DNA of 64,000 nt from assembly GCF_037543845.1 (NCBI RefSeq), contig NZ_JBBIFX010000004.1:124001-188000 (forward strand). Reading direction: 5' to 3'. Position numbers and translations under genes: made by a program. Source of the stretch: Gymnodinialimonas ulvae. GTDB taxonomy: Bacteria > Pseudomonadota > Alphaproteobacteria > Rhodobacterales > Rhodobacteraceae. The notes under the pieces are model-generated. The model had not been told where the DNA came from. It did no database searches and saw only the letters and a program-made list of their open reading frames with translations. This document shows positions 7,729 to 15,865 of the stretch, piece after piece. Positions within the stretch are counted from its first letter, which is position 1. Each line of letters starts with the position of its first letter.

Positions 7729-9273
7729 TCACAGCGTGTCGCGCAACTCCCGCCGCAGGATCTTGCCCGACGCGCTTTTCGGCACCTGATCGACAAACCG
7801 ATACTCCTCCGGCCGCTTGTAGGTGGCCAGACACCCCTCGCAATGGGCGCGGATCGCGTCCTCCGTCAAAGCACCGTTGGTCACCACGAAGGCAATCGGC
7901 ACCTCGCCAGCCGCCGGGTCGGCCTTGCCGATCACCGCGGCGTCCGTCACCCCTTCAAGCGCACACAGGGCCGCCTCGACCTCTGCCGGAGCCACCTGAA
8001 AGCCCTTGTACTTAATCAATTCCTTCAACCGGTCGCGGATGAACATGAACCCATCCTCATCGATCTCTGCCAGATCACCGGTCCGCAACCACCCGCCCTC
8101 TGCCATCGTCTCAGCGGTCGCCTCCGGGTTGTTGAGGTAGCCTTTCATGACCTGCGGCCCGCGGATCCACAACTCGCCCTCCATGCCCGCCGGCATGTCT
8201 TCCAACGTCTCGGGATCCACGATCCGACATTCGGTCGAAGGCACGGCCTGCCCACTTGATCCGTGGCGGATATTGCCCAAGGCCGTGATATGACTGATCG
8301 GCGACAGCTCGGTCATGCCATAAGCTTGCACGGCATCCGCACCGAACCGTTTGCCCATGGCGGCTTCGATCTCGGCGCCCAACGGCGCTGCACCGGACAG
8401 AACTTCGCGCACTGACGACACGTCGAACTCGTCCACCATCGGGTGCTTTGCCAGCGCCAGGGCGACCGGGGGCACGATGTAGAGCCGCGTGGCCCGGTGC
8501 TTCTGGATCAGCTTCAGGTACAGTTCCAGGTCAAAGCGCGGCATCGTCACGATCCTGGCCTGCTGGTTCAGGAACAGATTCATCATCACGGTCATGCCGT
8601 AGATGTGGAAAAACGGCAGGAACGCAATGGTGGTGTCCTGGGGTACAATCCGGGAGACCGCAGCCCCTTGAACAACATTGGCCACCAGATTGCGGTGGGT
8701 CAGCATCACCCCCTTGGGTCGCCCGGTCGTCCCGCTGGAATAGGGCAGCACGACAACGTGATCCGCCACATCCACCGGTGCCTGTTCGGGCAATTCCGCG
8801 CCCATGATATCGGCCAGCGAAAGCGCCCCCTCGGCCCCGTCGATCACCACCAGATCGCGGCAACCCGTCCCTTCCATCGCCTTGCGTGCCACGTCAGCAA
8901 ACATCGAAATCGTGACCAGCATTTGCGCTCCGGCATCTTCCAACTGGTGCTTGATTTCGGGCGCGGTATAGGTCGGGTTGATCGTCGTGACGGTGCCACC
9001 GCCCCAGGCCACGCCGTGAAACACGATCGGATATTCCGGCAGGTTCGGCGCCAAGAGCGCGACAGTGCCGCCGGGCAAAACCCCGCGCTCGGTCAAACCC
9101 CCTGCCACGCGCTTGATCTGCTCGATCATCGCGCCCGCCGTCACTTCGCGCCCGGTCGGCCCGTCGATCATTGCGACGTCCCCGGCGCGGCCCTCGAACC
9201 CTTCGAACAGGTTCTGCGTCACCGAGATCGCTGGGACATCAACCGTGCCATGCCGGCTCTGGAAAATCGCCAT
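7729..9273 (-). CDS. AMP-dependent acyl-CoA synthetase/ligase (4-coumarate-CoA ligase-like)
   Basis: ANL-superfamily adenylating enzyme, 514 aa, forming acyl-CoA from a carboxylic acid, ATP and CoA. Seen: the P-loop-like motif YSSGTTGRPKGVMLTHRN, the aromatic/FFHIYGM segment, YGMTELSP, the hinge WLRTGDLAEIDEDGFMFIRDR, and the C-terminal PKSASGKILRRELR with the catalytic lysine. Closest in style to 4-coumarate:CoA ligases and medium-chain fatty acid ligases; the substrate is not determined. It is the last gene of the minus-strand leucine-degradation series, 95 bp after liuC, and could activate a branched or aryl acid feeding the same pathway. Confidence 0.9.
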   Translation of the reverse strand: MAIFQSRHGTVDVPAISVTQNLFEGFEGRAGDVAMIDGPTGREVTAGAMIEQIKRVAGGLTERGVLPGGTVALLAPNLPEYPIVFHGVAWGGGTVTTINPTYTAPEIKHQLEDAGAQMLVTISMFADVARKAMEGTGCRDLVVIDGAEGALSLADIMGAELPEQAPVDVADHVVVLPYSSGTTGRPKGVMLTHRNLVANVVQGAAVSRIVPQDTTIAFLPFFHIYGMTVMMNLFLNQQARIVTMPRFDLELYLKLIQKHRATRLYIVPPVALALAKHPMVDEFDVSSVREVLSGAAPLGAEIEAAMGKRFGADAVQAYGMTELSPISHITALGNIRHGSSGQAVPSTECRIVDPETLEDMPAGMEGELWIRGPQVMKGYLNNPEATAETMAEGGWLRTGDLAEIDEDGFMFIRDRLKELIKYKGFQVAPAEVEAALCALEGVTDAAVIGKADPAAGEVPIAFVVTNGALTEDAIRAHCEGCLATYKRPEEYRFVDQVPKSASGKILRRELRDTL

Positions 9274-9368
9274 AATATCCTCCCTGACACCGGCCTCTCA
9301 TGCGGGCCGGCGTTAGGGGCAGGATCACGGACGAACCCCGTCTCTGTCCAGACCTATCATGTTCGGAG

Positions 9369-10148
9369 TTATTGCGCCCAACCCGGCTTGCGCTTGTCGA
9401 AGAAGGCGCCAATGCCTTCTGCGGCCTCGTCACTTTCCCAACGCGCCACCAAAGCGTCGATCGTGGCCCGTACCTGCACCTCGTCCGGTGCCGCGCAAAG
9501 CTCCGCCACCAGCGCCTTGCCCGCCGCGACCGCCCCCGGCGCAGCACTCAGGTAGGGCGCGATCTCGGCCTCCACCGCCGCGTCCAGCTCCGCCTCCGGC
9601 ACCGCGCGTGCCAACAGACCCAGCGCCACCGCCTCCTCCGCGTCGAACCGGCGGCCCGAGAAAAACACCCGCCGCGCCCGTGCAGCACCCATCCGCGCCA
9701 CCACATACGGCCCAATCGTCGCCGGGATCAGGCCAAGCCGCACCTCCGTCAGGCCGAACCGCGCGGTCTGAACGCCCACGGCGACATCGCACACGCTCAT
9801 CAACCCCAAACCGCCGCCAAACGCCTGCCCCTGCACCCGTCCGATCAACGGCTTCGGCATCACATCAAGCGCCCCCAGCATCTCGGCCAGCGCCCGCGCC
9901 TCCCGCGCGCGTGTCTCCGCATCCGCCTCCATCTGCGCCCGCATCCAGCCCAGATCGCCACCCGCACAAAAGCTCGCCCCTTCGCCGGTCAGGACCACAA
10001 CCCGAACCGCCGGATCGCGCCCCAATCGCCCGGCCAAAAGCGTCAATTCCGCGATCATCGCCGCGTTCATCGCGTTGTGAACATCCGCCCGGTTAAGGCG
10101 CACCCACGCCACGCCGCGATCGTCCACGCTCAATTCAACATGCGCCAT
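9369..10148 (-). CDS. liuC: enoyl-CoA hydratase family, probable methylglutaconyl-CoA hydratase
   Basis: Crotonase-fold protein of 259 aa from the ATG at 10148, which overlaps the end of the HMG-CoA lyase gene by 14 bp. It probably hydrates 3-methylglutaconyl-CoA to HMG-CoA, the step between methylcrotonyl-CoA carboxylase and HMG-CoA lyase; that assignment rests on its neighbours. Seen: LNRADVHNAMNAAMI, the oxyanion-hole region GEGASFCAGGDLGWM, VQGQAFGGGLGLMSVCDV, and FGLTEVRLGLIPATIGPYV, with Glu in the position typical of active hydratases. The leader encoded upstream of 10148 is spurious. Confidence 0.9.
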   Translation of the reverse strand: MAHVELSVDDRGVAWVRLNRADVHNAMNAAMIAELTLLAGRLGRDPAVRVVVLTGEGASFCAGGDLGWMRAQMEADAETRAREARALAEMLGALDVMPKPLIGRVQGQAFGGGLGLMSVCDVAVGVQTARFGLTEVRLGLIPATIGPYVVARMGAARARRVFFSGRRFDAEEAVALGLLARAVPEAELDAAVEAEIAPYLSAAPGAVAAGKALVAELCAAPDEVQVRATIDALVARWESDEAAEGIGAFFDKRKPGWAQ

Positions 10149-11022
10149 GACGCATCTCCTTCGCCATCCGCGCGGCCTTGGCAACAACCGCCGCATCCAA
10201 TCCGGTCTCATACCCGCGCTCAATCAAATGCGCATGAAGCGCCTCGGTCGCCAGATTTCCCGCCGCACCCGGCGCATAGGGACAGCCGCCAAGCCCCCCC
10301 ACCGCGCTGTCGAACACCCGCACACCGCGCGCCAAAGCGACGTCGACATTGTCCAAAGCCCGCCCGCCCGTGTCGTGGAAATGCCCCGCCAACTGGCCCG
10401 CCTCCGCCACGTCCAGAACCGCCGTCAGCATCGCATCAACCGCCTCCGGCGTCCCGCGCCCGATGGTGTCGCCAAGCGAGATCTCGGCACACCCCATCCG
10501 CAACAACGCCCTTGCAACCTGCGCCACCTGCACCGGCGCCACCGCCCCGTCGAACGGGCAATCCGTCACGCAAGACACATAGCCCCGTACCACCATGCCC
10601 GCGTCCAGCGCCGCGTCCACGACCTCTGCAAACCGCGCAAGGCTCTCGGCCACGGACGCATTCAGGTTGGCCTTGGAGAACCCCTCCGACGCGCTGGCAA
10701 AGACCGCGATCTCCTCAACACCCGCCGCTTTCGCCCCCTCAAACCCCCGCATATTCGGCGTCAGCGCGGTGTAGCGCACCCCATCCATGCGTTTGATCCC
10801 GGCCAGAACATCGGCCCCGTCGGCCATCTGCGGCACCCATTTCGGCGACACGAACGACGCCACCTCGATCCGCGCAAACCCCGCGCACGACAGCAGATCA
10901 ACCAAAGCAATCTTCTCCGTCGTCGGAATGATCCGCGCCTCGTTCTGCAACCCGTCGCGCGGCCCGACCTCGACAATCTCGACCAGCTCACCCATCGCGC
11001 GCCCCTGTCTTCCATTGGTCAT
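10135..11022 (-). CDS. liuE: hydroxymethylglutaryl-CoA lyase
   Basis: Cleaves HMG-CoA to acetyl-CoA and acetoacetate, the last step of leucine degradation. TIM-barrel of the DRE family. Seen: EVGPRDGLQNE at the N-terminus with catalytic Arg/Asp, VASFVSPKWVPQMAD, the metal-site HFHDT, and the family signature VGGLGGCPYAPGA carrying the catalytic cysteine. The start is either ATG 11022 (MTNGRQGRAMGEL, 295 aa) or ATG 10995 (MGELVEIVEVG). The first is preceded by the sequence AGGTATTT, part of the intergenic element that recurs across the window. It lies 20 bp after the GST gene. Confidence 0.95.
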   Translation of the reverse strand: MTNGRQGRAMGELVEIVEVGPRDGLQNEARIIPTTEKIALVDLLSCAGFARIEVASFVSPKWVPQMADGADVLAGIKRMDGVRYTALTPNMRGFEGAKAAGVEEIAVFASASEGFSKANLNASVAESLARFAEVVDAALDAGMVVRGYVSCVTDCPFDGAVAPVQVAQVARALLRMGCAEISLGDTIGRGTPEAVDAMLTAVLDVAEAGQLAGHFHDTGGRALDNVDVALARGVRVFDSAVGGLGGCPYAPGAAGNLATEALHAHLIERGYETGLDAAVVAKAARMAKEMRHGAC

Positions 11023-11042
11023 AAATACCTGAAACCCCGACG

Positions 11043-11702
11043 CTAACCATCCGCGGGCACCTCGTAGAAATCCTTGGCGTAAAACGTCTGCGGCCCCTCG
11101 ATCCGGGCGGCTGCCTGAAACGCGGGCCGCGCCTGCAACCGCGCCCAATAGGCCTGCAATCCCGGCCATGGGTCCAGGCGCACATAGAACGGCGCCGCGA
11201 ACAGGTTGAATCCCAACATCACGTCCGCCGCCGAGAACCCCGACGGCAACAGATAATCACCCCCGATCATCCCATCCAGCGCCGCCAACGTCCCCTTCAG
11301 CCGAAGCGTATTGAGCTTCACCACGGCAGGTGACGGTGTCGCAGGGGGCCTCAGGAACAAATGGTTCAAATTCAGCTGTTCAATCAACGACGCCTGCGTT
11401 TCCGCAAACCCCATCGCCTCAAGATACGCCACCCTGTCCGCATGCCCCGGCGCGCGCCCAAAACCGAACCCGGGCCGCGTTTCGCACAGGTACTGCAAAA
11501 TGGCCGCGCTCTCGAAAATCGTCCGCCCGTCGACCTCCAGCGCCGGAATACGCCCGGCGGGCGAATGGTCCTTCAATCCCGGCTCCTGCATCTTGCGCGA
11601 CCCGATCCGGTATTTCTCCAGCTCCGGCGTGATCCCCATCTCCTGCAACAGCCACAACACCCGAAACGACCGCCCCCACGGCACATGATGCAACCGGATC
11701 AT
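11043..11702 (-). CDS. glutathione S-transferase family protein
   Basis: A 219-aa GST-like protein: thioredoxin-fold N-domain (residues 1-80: IRLHHVPWGRSFRVLWLLQE, then GRIPALEVDGRTIFESAAIL with the cis-Pro and Glu-Ser glutathione contacts) and an all-helical C-domain. The catalytic residue is probably Ser or Arg in HVPWGRS; the class is not clear. Start ATGA overlaps the liuD stop, so it is coupled to the leucine-degradation operon, although no role for a GST in that pathway is established. It might detoxify electrophilic enoyl-CoA or acid intermediates (inference). Confidence 0.88.
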   Translation of the reverse strand: MIRLHHVPWGRSFRVLWLLQEMGITPELEKYRIGSRKMQEPGLKDHSPAGRIPALEVDGRTIFESAAILQYLCETRPGFGFGRAPGHADRVAYLEAMGFAETQASLIEQLNLNHLFLRPPATPSPAVVKLNTLRLKGTLAALDGMIGGDYLLPSGFSAADVMLGFNLFAAPFYVRLDPWPGLQAYWARLQARPAFQAAARIEGPQTFYAKDFYEVPADG

Positions 11703-13624
11703 GCCTCCTCCTCCAACACGATCAAAGGGGCACCCGCATCGACCTGCGCCCCCGCCCGCGTCAGCACCTCGGCCACCACCCCGTCGCGCCCCGCCGTCAA
11801 CACATGCTCCATCTTCATCGCCTCCATCACTGCCAACTTGTCGCCCGCCGCGACCTCCGCGCCCGTCTCAACGAACACCGCTTTCACCAGCCCCGGCATC
11901 GGCGCCTCGATCCGGCCCGCGCCCTGCGCCTCGGCCTCCACGTCGAGCGGGTCGGGCACATCGAAATGGTAATTGTTGCCCCAGAATACGCTCAATCCCG
12001 CCGCGTGGCGCACGACCTCCGCCGTCACCGGCGCCCCGTCGACCGCCCAATCACGCGCCAATCCGCGCGCGACGCGATGCTCGGCCCTGTCCAATGCCAC
12101 TGCGTAATCTCCCGGCCCCAGCGTCGTGACCTGCGCCACCTCCACCACGCCGTCCCGTGCGATCCCGACACTCTGCGGCACCGGGTCCCATAACGTGAAG
12201 CCTTCCACAGCACCGTCGCGGTCCACCGCGCCCACCGCCGCCAGTGCCCGCGTCCGCGAACACGGCACCGGGGCCTGCGCCAAGACCTCGACCTCCCGGT
12301 CAATGAGCCCCGTATCCACCTCGCCGCGCCCAAAACCCGCGTGCCGCGCCAACGCGCGCAGAAATGCCAGGTTCGTGACCGAGCCCGCCACCTGGCATCC
12401 CGCCAAGGCCTGCTCCAGCTTGCACAAGGCAATCTCCCGCGTCGCCCCATGCACGATCACCTTCGCAATCATCGGGTCATACCACGGGCTGATCTCGTCG
12501 CCCGGCCGCACACCCGTGTCGGCCCGTACGCCCTCGGGAAACACCAGATGCGTCAACGTTCCCGTGGCGGGCAAGAACCCCTTCGGCACGTCCTCCGCAT
12601 AAAGCCGTGCCTCGAACGCATGGCCATCAATCGACAGATCCTCCTGCCCCATCGGCAAGGCCTCACCCGCCGCCACGCGCAACTGCCATGCCACCAGATC
12701 CACGCCTGTGATCGCCTCCGTCACCGGGTGTTCGACCTGCAATCGCGTGTTCATCTCCATGAAATAGAACCGATCCGCGCGCAGCCCGTCGGAGGCGTCG
12801 ACGATGAACTCCACCGTGCCCGCGCCCTTATAGCCGATCGCCTCCGCCGCGCGCACCGCTGCCGCGCCCATCGCAGCGCGCATCTCTTGCGTCATGCCCG
12901 GCGCAGGGGCCTCTTCGATGACCTTCTGATGGCGCCGTTGCAGCGAGCAATCGCGCTCGAACAGATGCACCGCACGGGTGCCATCGCCGAACACCTGCAC
13001 CTCGATATGGCGCGGGCTGGCCACGAATTTCTCGATCAGAACCGCATCATTGCCAAACGCCGTCGCCGCCTCCCCTTGCGCGCTGGCCAGTGCGTCCACG
13101 AAATCCTCGGGCCGGTCCACGCGCCGCATCCCCTTGCCGCCGCCGCCCGCCACCGCCTTGATCAAAACCGGATAGCCAATTTCCGCCGCGCGGTCCGCCA
13201 ACCCGTCCTGCGACGCCCCGTGATAGCCCGGCACCACGGGCACGCCCGCATCCTCCATCAACGCCTTGGCCGCATCCTTCAATCCCATCGCGCGGATCGC
13301 CTCGGCGCTTGGCCCGATGAACACCAACCCCGCCGCGTCGCAGGCCTCCACAAATTCCGGGTTCTCGCTCAGGAACCCATATCCCGGATGCACAGCCTGC
13401 GCGCCCGTGGCCTGCGCCGCCGCGATGATCGCCTCGCCCCGCAGGTACGAATCCGTCGGCCTCGCGCCGCCGATATGCACCGCCTCATCGGCCATCTCCA
13501 CGTGCCGCGCGCCCGCATCTGCGTCCGAGTAGACCGCGACCGAACGCACCCCCAAGGCGCGCGCCGTCTCGATCACCCGGCAGGCAATCTCGCCCCGGTT
13601 CGCAATCAGGATCTTATCGAACAT
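11699..13624 (-). CDS. liuD: methylcrotonyl-CoA carboxylase, biotin-containing alpha subunit
   Basis: ATP- and biotin-dependent subunit that carboxylates biotin for methylcrotonyl-CoA carboxylation. It is 641 aa from the ATG at 13624 (MFDKILIANRGEIACRV); a slightly longer frame exists. Order: biotin carboxylase N-domain (1-115), ATP-grasp domain with GGGGKGMRRV and EKFVASPRHIEVQ (115-330), biotin carboxylase C-domain (FEARLYAEDVPKGFLPATG), a linker/BT region, and the C-terminal biotinyl domain with VMEAMKMEH (biotinylated Lys). The partner beta subunit liuB lies 2.2 kb upstream, separated by four other genes. Confidence 0.95.
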   Translation of the reverse strand: MFDKILIANRGEIACRVIETARALGVRSVAVYSDADAGARHVEMADEAVHIGGARPTDSYLRGEAIIAAAQATGAQAVHPGYGFLSENPEFVEACDAAGLVFIGPSAEAIRAMGLKDAAKALMEDAGVPVVPGYHGASQDGLADRAAEIGYPVLIKAVAGGGGKGMRRVDRPEDFVDALASAQGEAATAFGNDAVLIEKFVASPRHIEVQVFGDGTRAVHLFERDCSLQRRHQKVIEEAPAPGMTQEMRAAMGAAAVRAAEAIGYKGAGTVEFIVDASDGLRADRFYFMEMNTRLQVEHPVTEAITGVDLVAWQLRVAAGEALPMGQEDLSIDGHAFEARLYAEDVPKGFLPATGTLTHLVFPEGVRADTGVRPGDEISPWYDPMIAKVIVHGATREIALCKLEQALAGCQVAGSVTNLAFLRALARHAGFGRGEVDTGLIDREVEVLAQAPVPCSRTRALAAVGAVDRDGAVEGFTLWDPVPQSVGIARDGVVEVAQVTTLGPGDYAVALDRAEHRVARGLARDWAVDGAPVTAEVVRHAAGLSVFWGNNYHFDVPDPLDVEAEAQGAGRIEAPMPGLVKAVFVETGAEVAAGDKLAVMEAMKMEHVLTAGRDGVVAEVLTRAGAQVDAGAPLIVLEEEA

Positions 13625-14330
13625 CGCACTCTCCATTTGACGGCATTCGCTCAAAGCGATGACGGTAAATCAGGTTCGGCCACGCCCCGTCGATCCAATA
13701 GACCAGCACCGGAAGGAGCAAGCCGATCAGCGCCGGGGATTGCACAACGCAAGCGGCGATAAAGACGCCGATCACCATCGGACAGGCCACCGGTCGCCGC
13801 GCAAGAATGAGCCAGATCGGCGACACAAATACCACGATCAGCGCCACCTCACGGGGCCGGGCCATCCCCATGAGAAGATCGAATGCAACCAGCTCCGATG
13901 CCAGCCCCACGGCCAGCGCGCTCAAACACAATTCGATGCTGAGCCGATTGAGCCGGTGATCCGTCAGATATTCCGCGCCGATGAACAGTCTTTCCCGAAT
14001 GCCGCGCCCGGTCGTCTCCAGCCGCCGATACCGGGCATGGCCCCAGCCGCGGCCGAACCGCACCGCGGCGAGACTGGCCAACCAAACCAACAACAGCGTG
14101 CCGATCGCGACCGCCCAGGATGGGAAGGTCACGGCGATGCCCAACCCACTCACAAGCCAGACGGGCCTCATGAGAGTGAGCGCTGGCCATTTGCCAAAGT
14201 GACCCAAAAGGATCAACGCAACCGTCGTCGCCCCCAGCGTCGCCACGCCGAAACCCGCCTGCCAATCCATCCCAAGCGCCAAAAGCGCCACGAAACCCGG
14301 CAGGCAGAAAAAGATCCACACGTCCCTCAC
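13614..14330 (-). CDS. hypothetical integral membrane protein
   Basis: A 238-aa protein with about six hydrophobic segments: WIFFCLPGFVALLALGMDW, FGVATLGATTVALILLG, VWLVSGLGIAV, WAVAIGTLLLVWLASLA, LCLSALAVGLASELVAF, and the C-terminal VALIVVFVSPIWLI, VIGVFIAACVV and ALIGLLLPVLVYW. I do not recognise a named family. GTG at 14330 overlaps the upstream stop (GTGA), so I chose it over upstream TTG/GTG codons. It lies between liuD and liuB together with three other unrelated genes; probably expressed with the operon. Confidence 0.7.
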   Translation of the reverse strand: MRDVWIFFCLPGFVALLALGMDWQAGFGVATLGATTVALILLGHFGKWPALTLMRPVWLVSGLGIAVTFPSWAVAIGTLLLVWLASLAAVRFGRGWGHARYRRLETTGRGIRERLFIGAEYLTDHRLNRLSIELCLSALAVGLASELVAFDLLMGMARPREVALIVVFVSPIWLILARRPVACPMVIGVFIAACVVQSPALIGLLLPVLVYWIDGAWPNLIYRHRFERMPSNGECDVR

Positions 14331-14980
14331 CACCAAGACCCACTTTCCCCGTCCCGCAAATGCGCCCGCGCATAGTCCGGCAAGGGCCAGGCGTCCCGGT
14401 CCAGATCCGCGCGCGTCTGCGTGCCACCAACCCGCTCGGCATGCACCAGCAACTCCGGGTGCAACGAGACATCCAAGGCCGCCAGTGCCGCCTCGACCTG
14501 CCCCTTGGTGCGGTCGATCTCATCGGCAAGCTTCGCCTCGTCCGATCTGCCCTTCAGGAACCCGGGCATCGCCACCTTGCCCAGAACCATGCGCCCGACA
14601 GACAGCGCAAGCCCCAGCACCATCGTAGCCACGAAATCACTCACCAGATCGACCACGTTGAAATTCCAGCTCAACCAGCCGCGCTTTCCGCCCTTTCCGG
14701 CAAGGTCTGCCCGCATCCGGTCGAACTCCCGCGCGAAAACCTCGCGGAACTGCCGCGCGAACTGCACCCGGCTGAAATCATCGCGCCCCGCAAAGACGCG
14801 CAATGCGGGTCGCACGAAAATCCCACCCTTTGAGCGATCCACAAATTCTTCGAAGTCAAAGAGGAAAAAGTAATCCTCCGCATCGCCCGAATTGTGGATC
14901 AGGTAGACGGCAATCTCCGCCTCCCGGCCAAGGGTCGGCATCTCCGGCAAATAGCCCCCCAATCGTTCAGCCCACGACAT
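14327..14980 (-). CDS. hypothetical protein
   Basis: A 217-aa protein of unknown function from the ATG at 14980 (MSWAERLGGYLPE). Mostly soluble and charged, with FFLFDFEEFVDRS and ARQFREVFAREFDRMRADL in the first half, one hydrophobic stretch at residues about 115-135 (VSDFVATMVLGLALSVGRMVLG), and a helical tail (LADEIDRTKGQVEAALAALDVSLHPELLVHAER broken by a coiled-coil-like heptad pattern). It overlaps the ASCH gene upstream and the membrane protein gene downstream, and the two may act together. No recognised domain. Confidence 0.68.
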   Translation of the reverse strand: MSWAERLGGYLPEMPTLGREAEIAVYLIHNSGDAEDYFFLFDFEEFVDRSKGGIFVRPALRVFAGRDDFSRVQFARQFREVFAREFDRMRADLAGKGGKRGWLSWNFNVVDLVSDFVATMVLGLALSVGRMVLGKVAMPGFLKGRSDEAKLADEIDRTKGQVEAALAALDVSLHPELLVHAERVGGTQTRADLDRDAWPLPDYARAHLRDGESGSWW

Positions 14981-15392
14981 CCACCGCCCCAAAATCCTCG
15001 ACCACCTCGAACCGTTCCCAGATCAGCTCCATCTGCGGGTCGAACACGCCCATCCGCCGGTAATATGCCTGATGGCCCGCGCGCCAGCCCTCCAGCGTCT
15101 CGTCTTCCCCCTCAGCCAGCGCCATCTCCGCGCCCATGTCGCAAAACCGCACCAGCCGCAGCTCCACCGTCCGGTTCACCAGCGCAGGCCGCCCGTCAAA
15201 CGTCGTGGCAATATCGCACCGTCCGATCTGCGGGATCGCTTCACCGCGCGCCACTTCCGCCATCGACAAACAGGTCGCCCGCTTGGCCCCCGACCGCACC
15301 AGCCCCAGCAGATGCGCCGACAAACGCGCACTGTCACCGAAGACATAGGTGACGGCCCCGGGAAACCGGCTTTGAAGCGCGGCCAAACTCAT
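14967..15392 (-). CDS. ASCH domain-containing protein
   Basis: A 141-aa protein with the ASCH fold (a PUA-like beta-barrel linked to RNA or nucleotide binding). Seen: LVRSGAKRATCLSMAEV near residue 32, typical of the G-x-K-x(2)-T box, then GRCDIATTFDGRPALVNRTVELRLVRFCDM split over the central strands, and AEGEDETLEGWRAGHQAYYRR. Some ASCH proteins are amidohydrolases acting on N4-acetylcytidine; whether this one is cannot be told. Start ATGA overlaps the previous stop. Confidence 0.8.
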   Translation of the reverse strand: MSLAALQSRFPGAVTYVFGDSARLSAHLLGLVRSGAKRATCLSMAEVARGEAIPQIGRCDIATTFDGRPALVNRTVELRLVRFCDMGAEMALAEGEDETLEGWRAGHQAYYRRMGVFDPQMELIWERFEVVEDFGAVDVVG

Positions 15393-15862
15393 GGCCCCGC
15401 CGCCCGCAAATGGATCAGGACCGGCGGCTCACTGAACTGACCCAGCCCCTCGATGTCGTCAAACACGCCCGTATCGGGTTGCAAATCGCACACGGCGAGA
15501 TGCCGCGTCACACGCACCGCGCCCGCCTCCTCCCCCGACGTGCAGGAGAAGACCAAAGCCACCGGATCCACCGCCAGCGCCGCCTGCGCAATCGCGCGCA
15601 GGGCCGCGAACGCAGCCCGCCGTGCCGCCAATGCCTCCGGGTCGTCCTCCTCGACCATATCGGGCGGGTAGCCGGAGCATCCGAAGACGCAACTGCAATT
15701 CCACCCTTCAGGCGTTCTGTCGGCCACCCGCATCACGCGCGCCTTGTCAGTCAGTGCCGCGGGCCGATGCTCCACCTCCGGCGCAAGGCCCACCTCGTCC
15801 GGCGCGACCTCCCCGAACCCGTCCACGGGCGCATCCGTGCCCAGATAGACCATCAGGCACAT
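15389..15862 (-). CDS. conserved hypothetical protein with CSC motif
   Basis: A 157-aa soluble protein of unknown function starting MCLMVYLGTDAPV, 3 bp after liuB. Notable are the clustered cysteines NCSCVFGCSGYPP at residues about 55-67, a further FSCTSGEE and a VCDLQPDTG segment; the first group could bind a metal or form disulfides. The N-terminal CLMVYLGTD resembles that of amidotransferase-like hypothetical proteins, but no catalytic set is evident. Its stop overlaps the ASCH gene start. Part of the passenger group between the two MCC subunits. Confidence 0.72.
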   Translation of the reverse strand: MCLMVYLGTDAPVDGFGEVAPDEVGLAPEVEHRPAALTDKARVMRVADRTPEGWNCSCVFGCSGYPPDMVEEDDPEALAARRAAFAALRAIAQAALAVDPVALVFSCTSGEEAGAVRVTRHLAVCDLQPDTGVFDDIEGLGQFSEPPVLIHLRAAGP

Positions 15863-15865
15863 CCG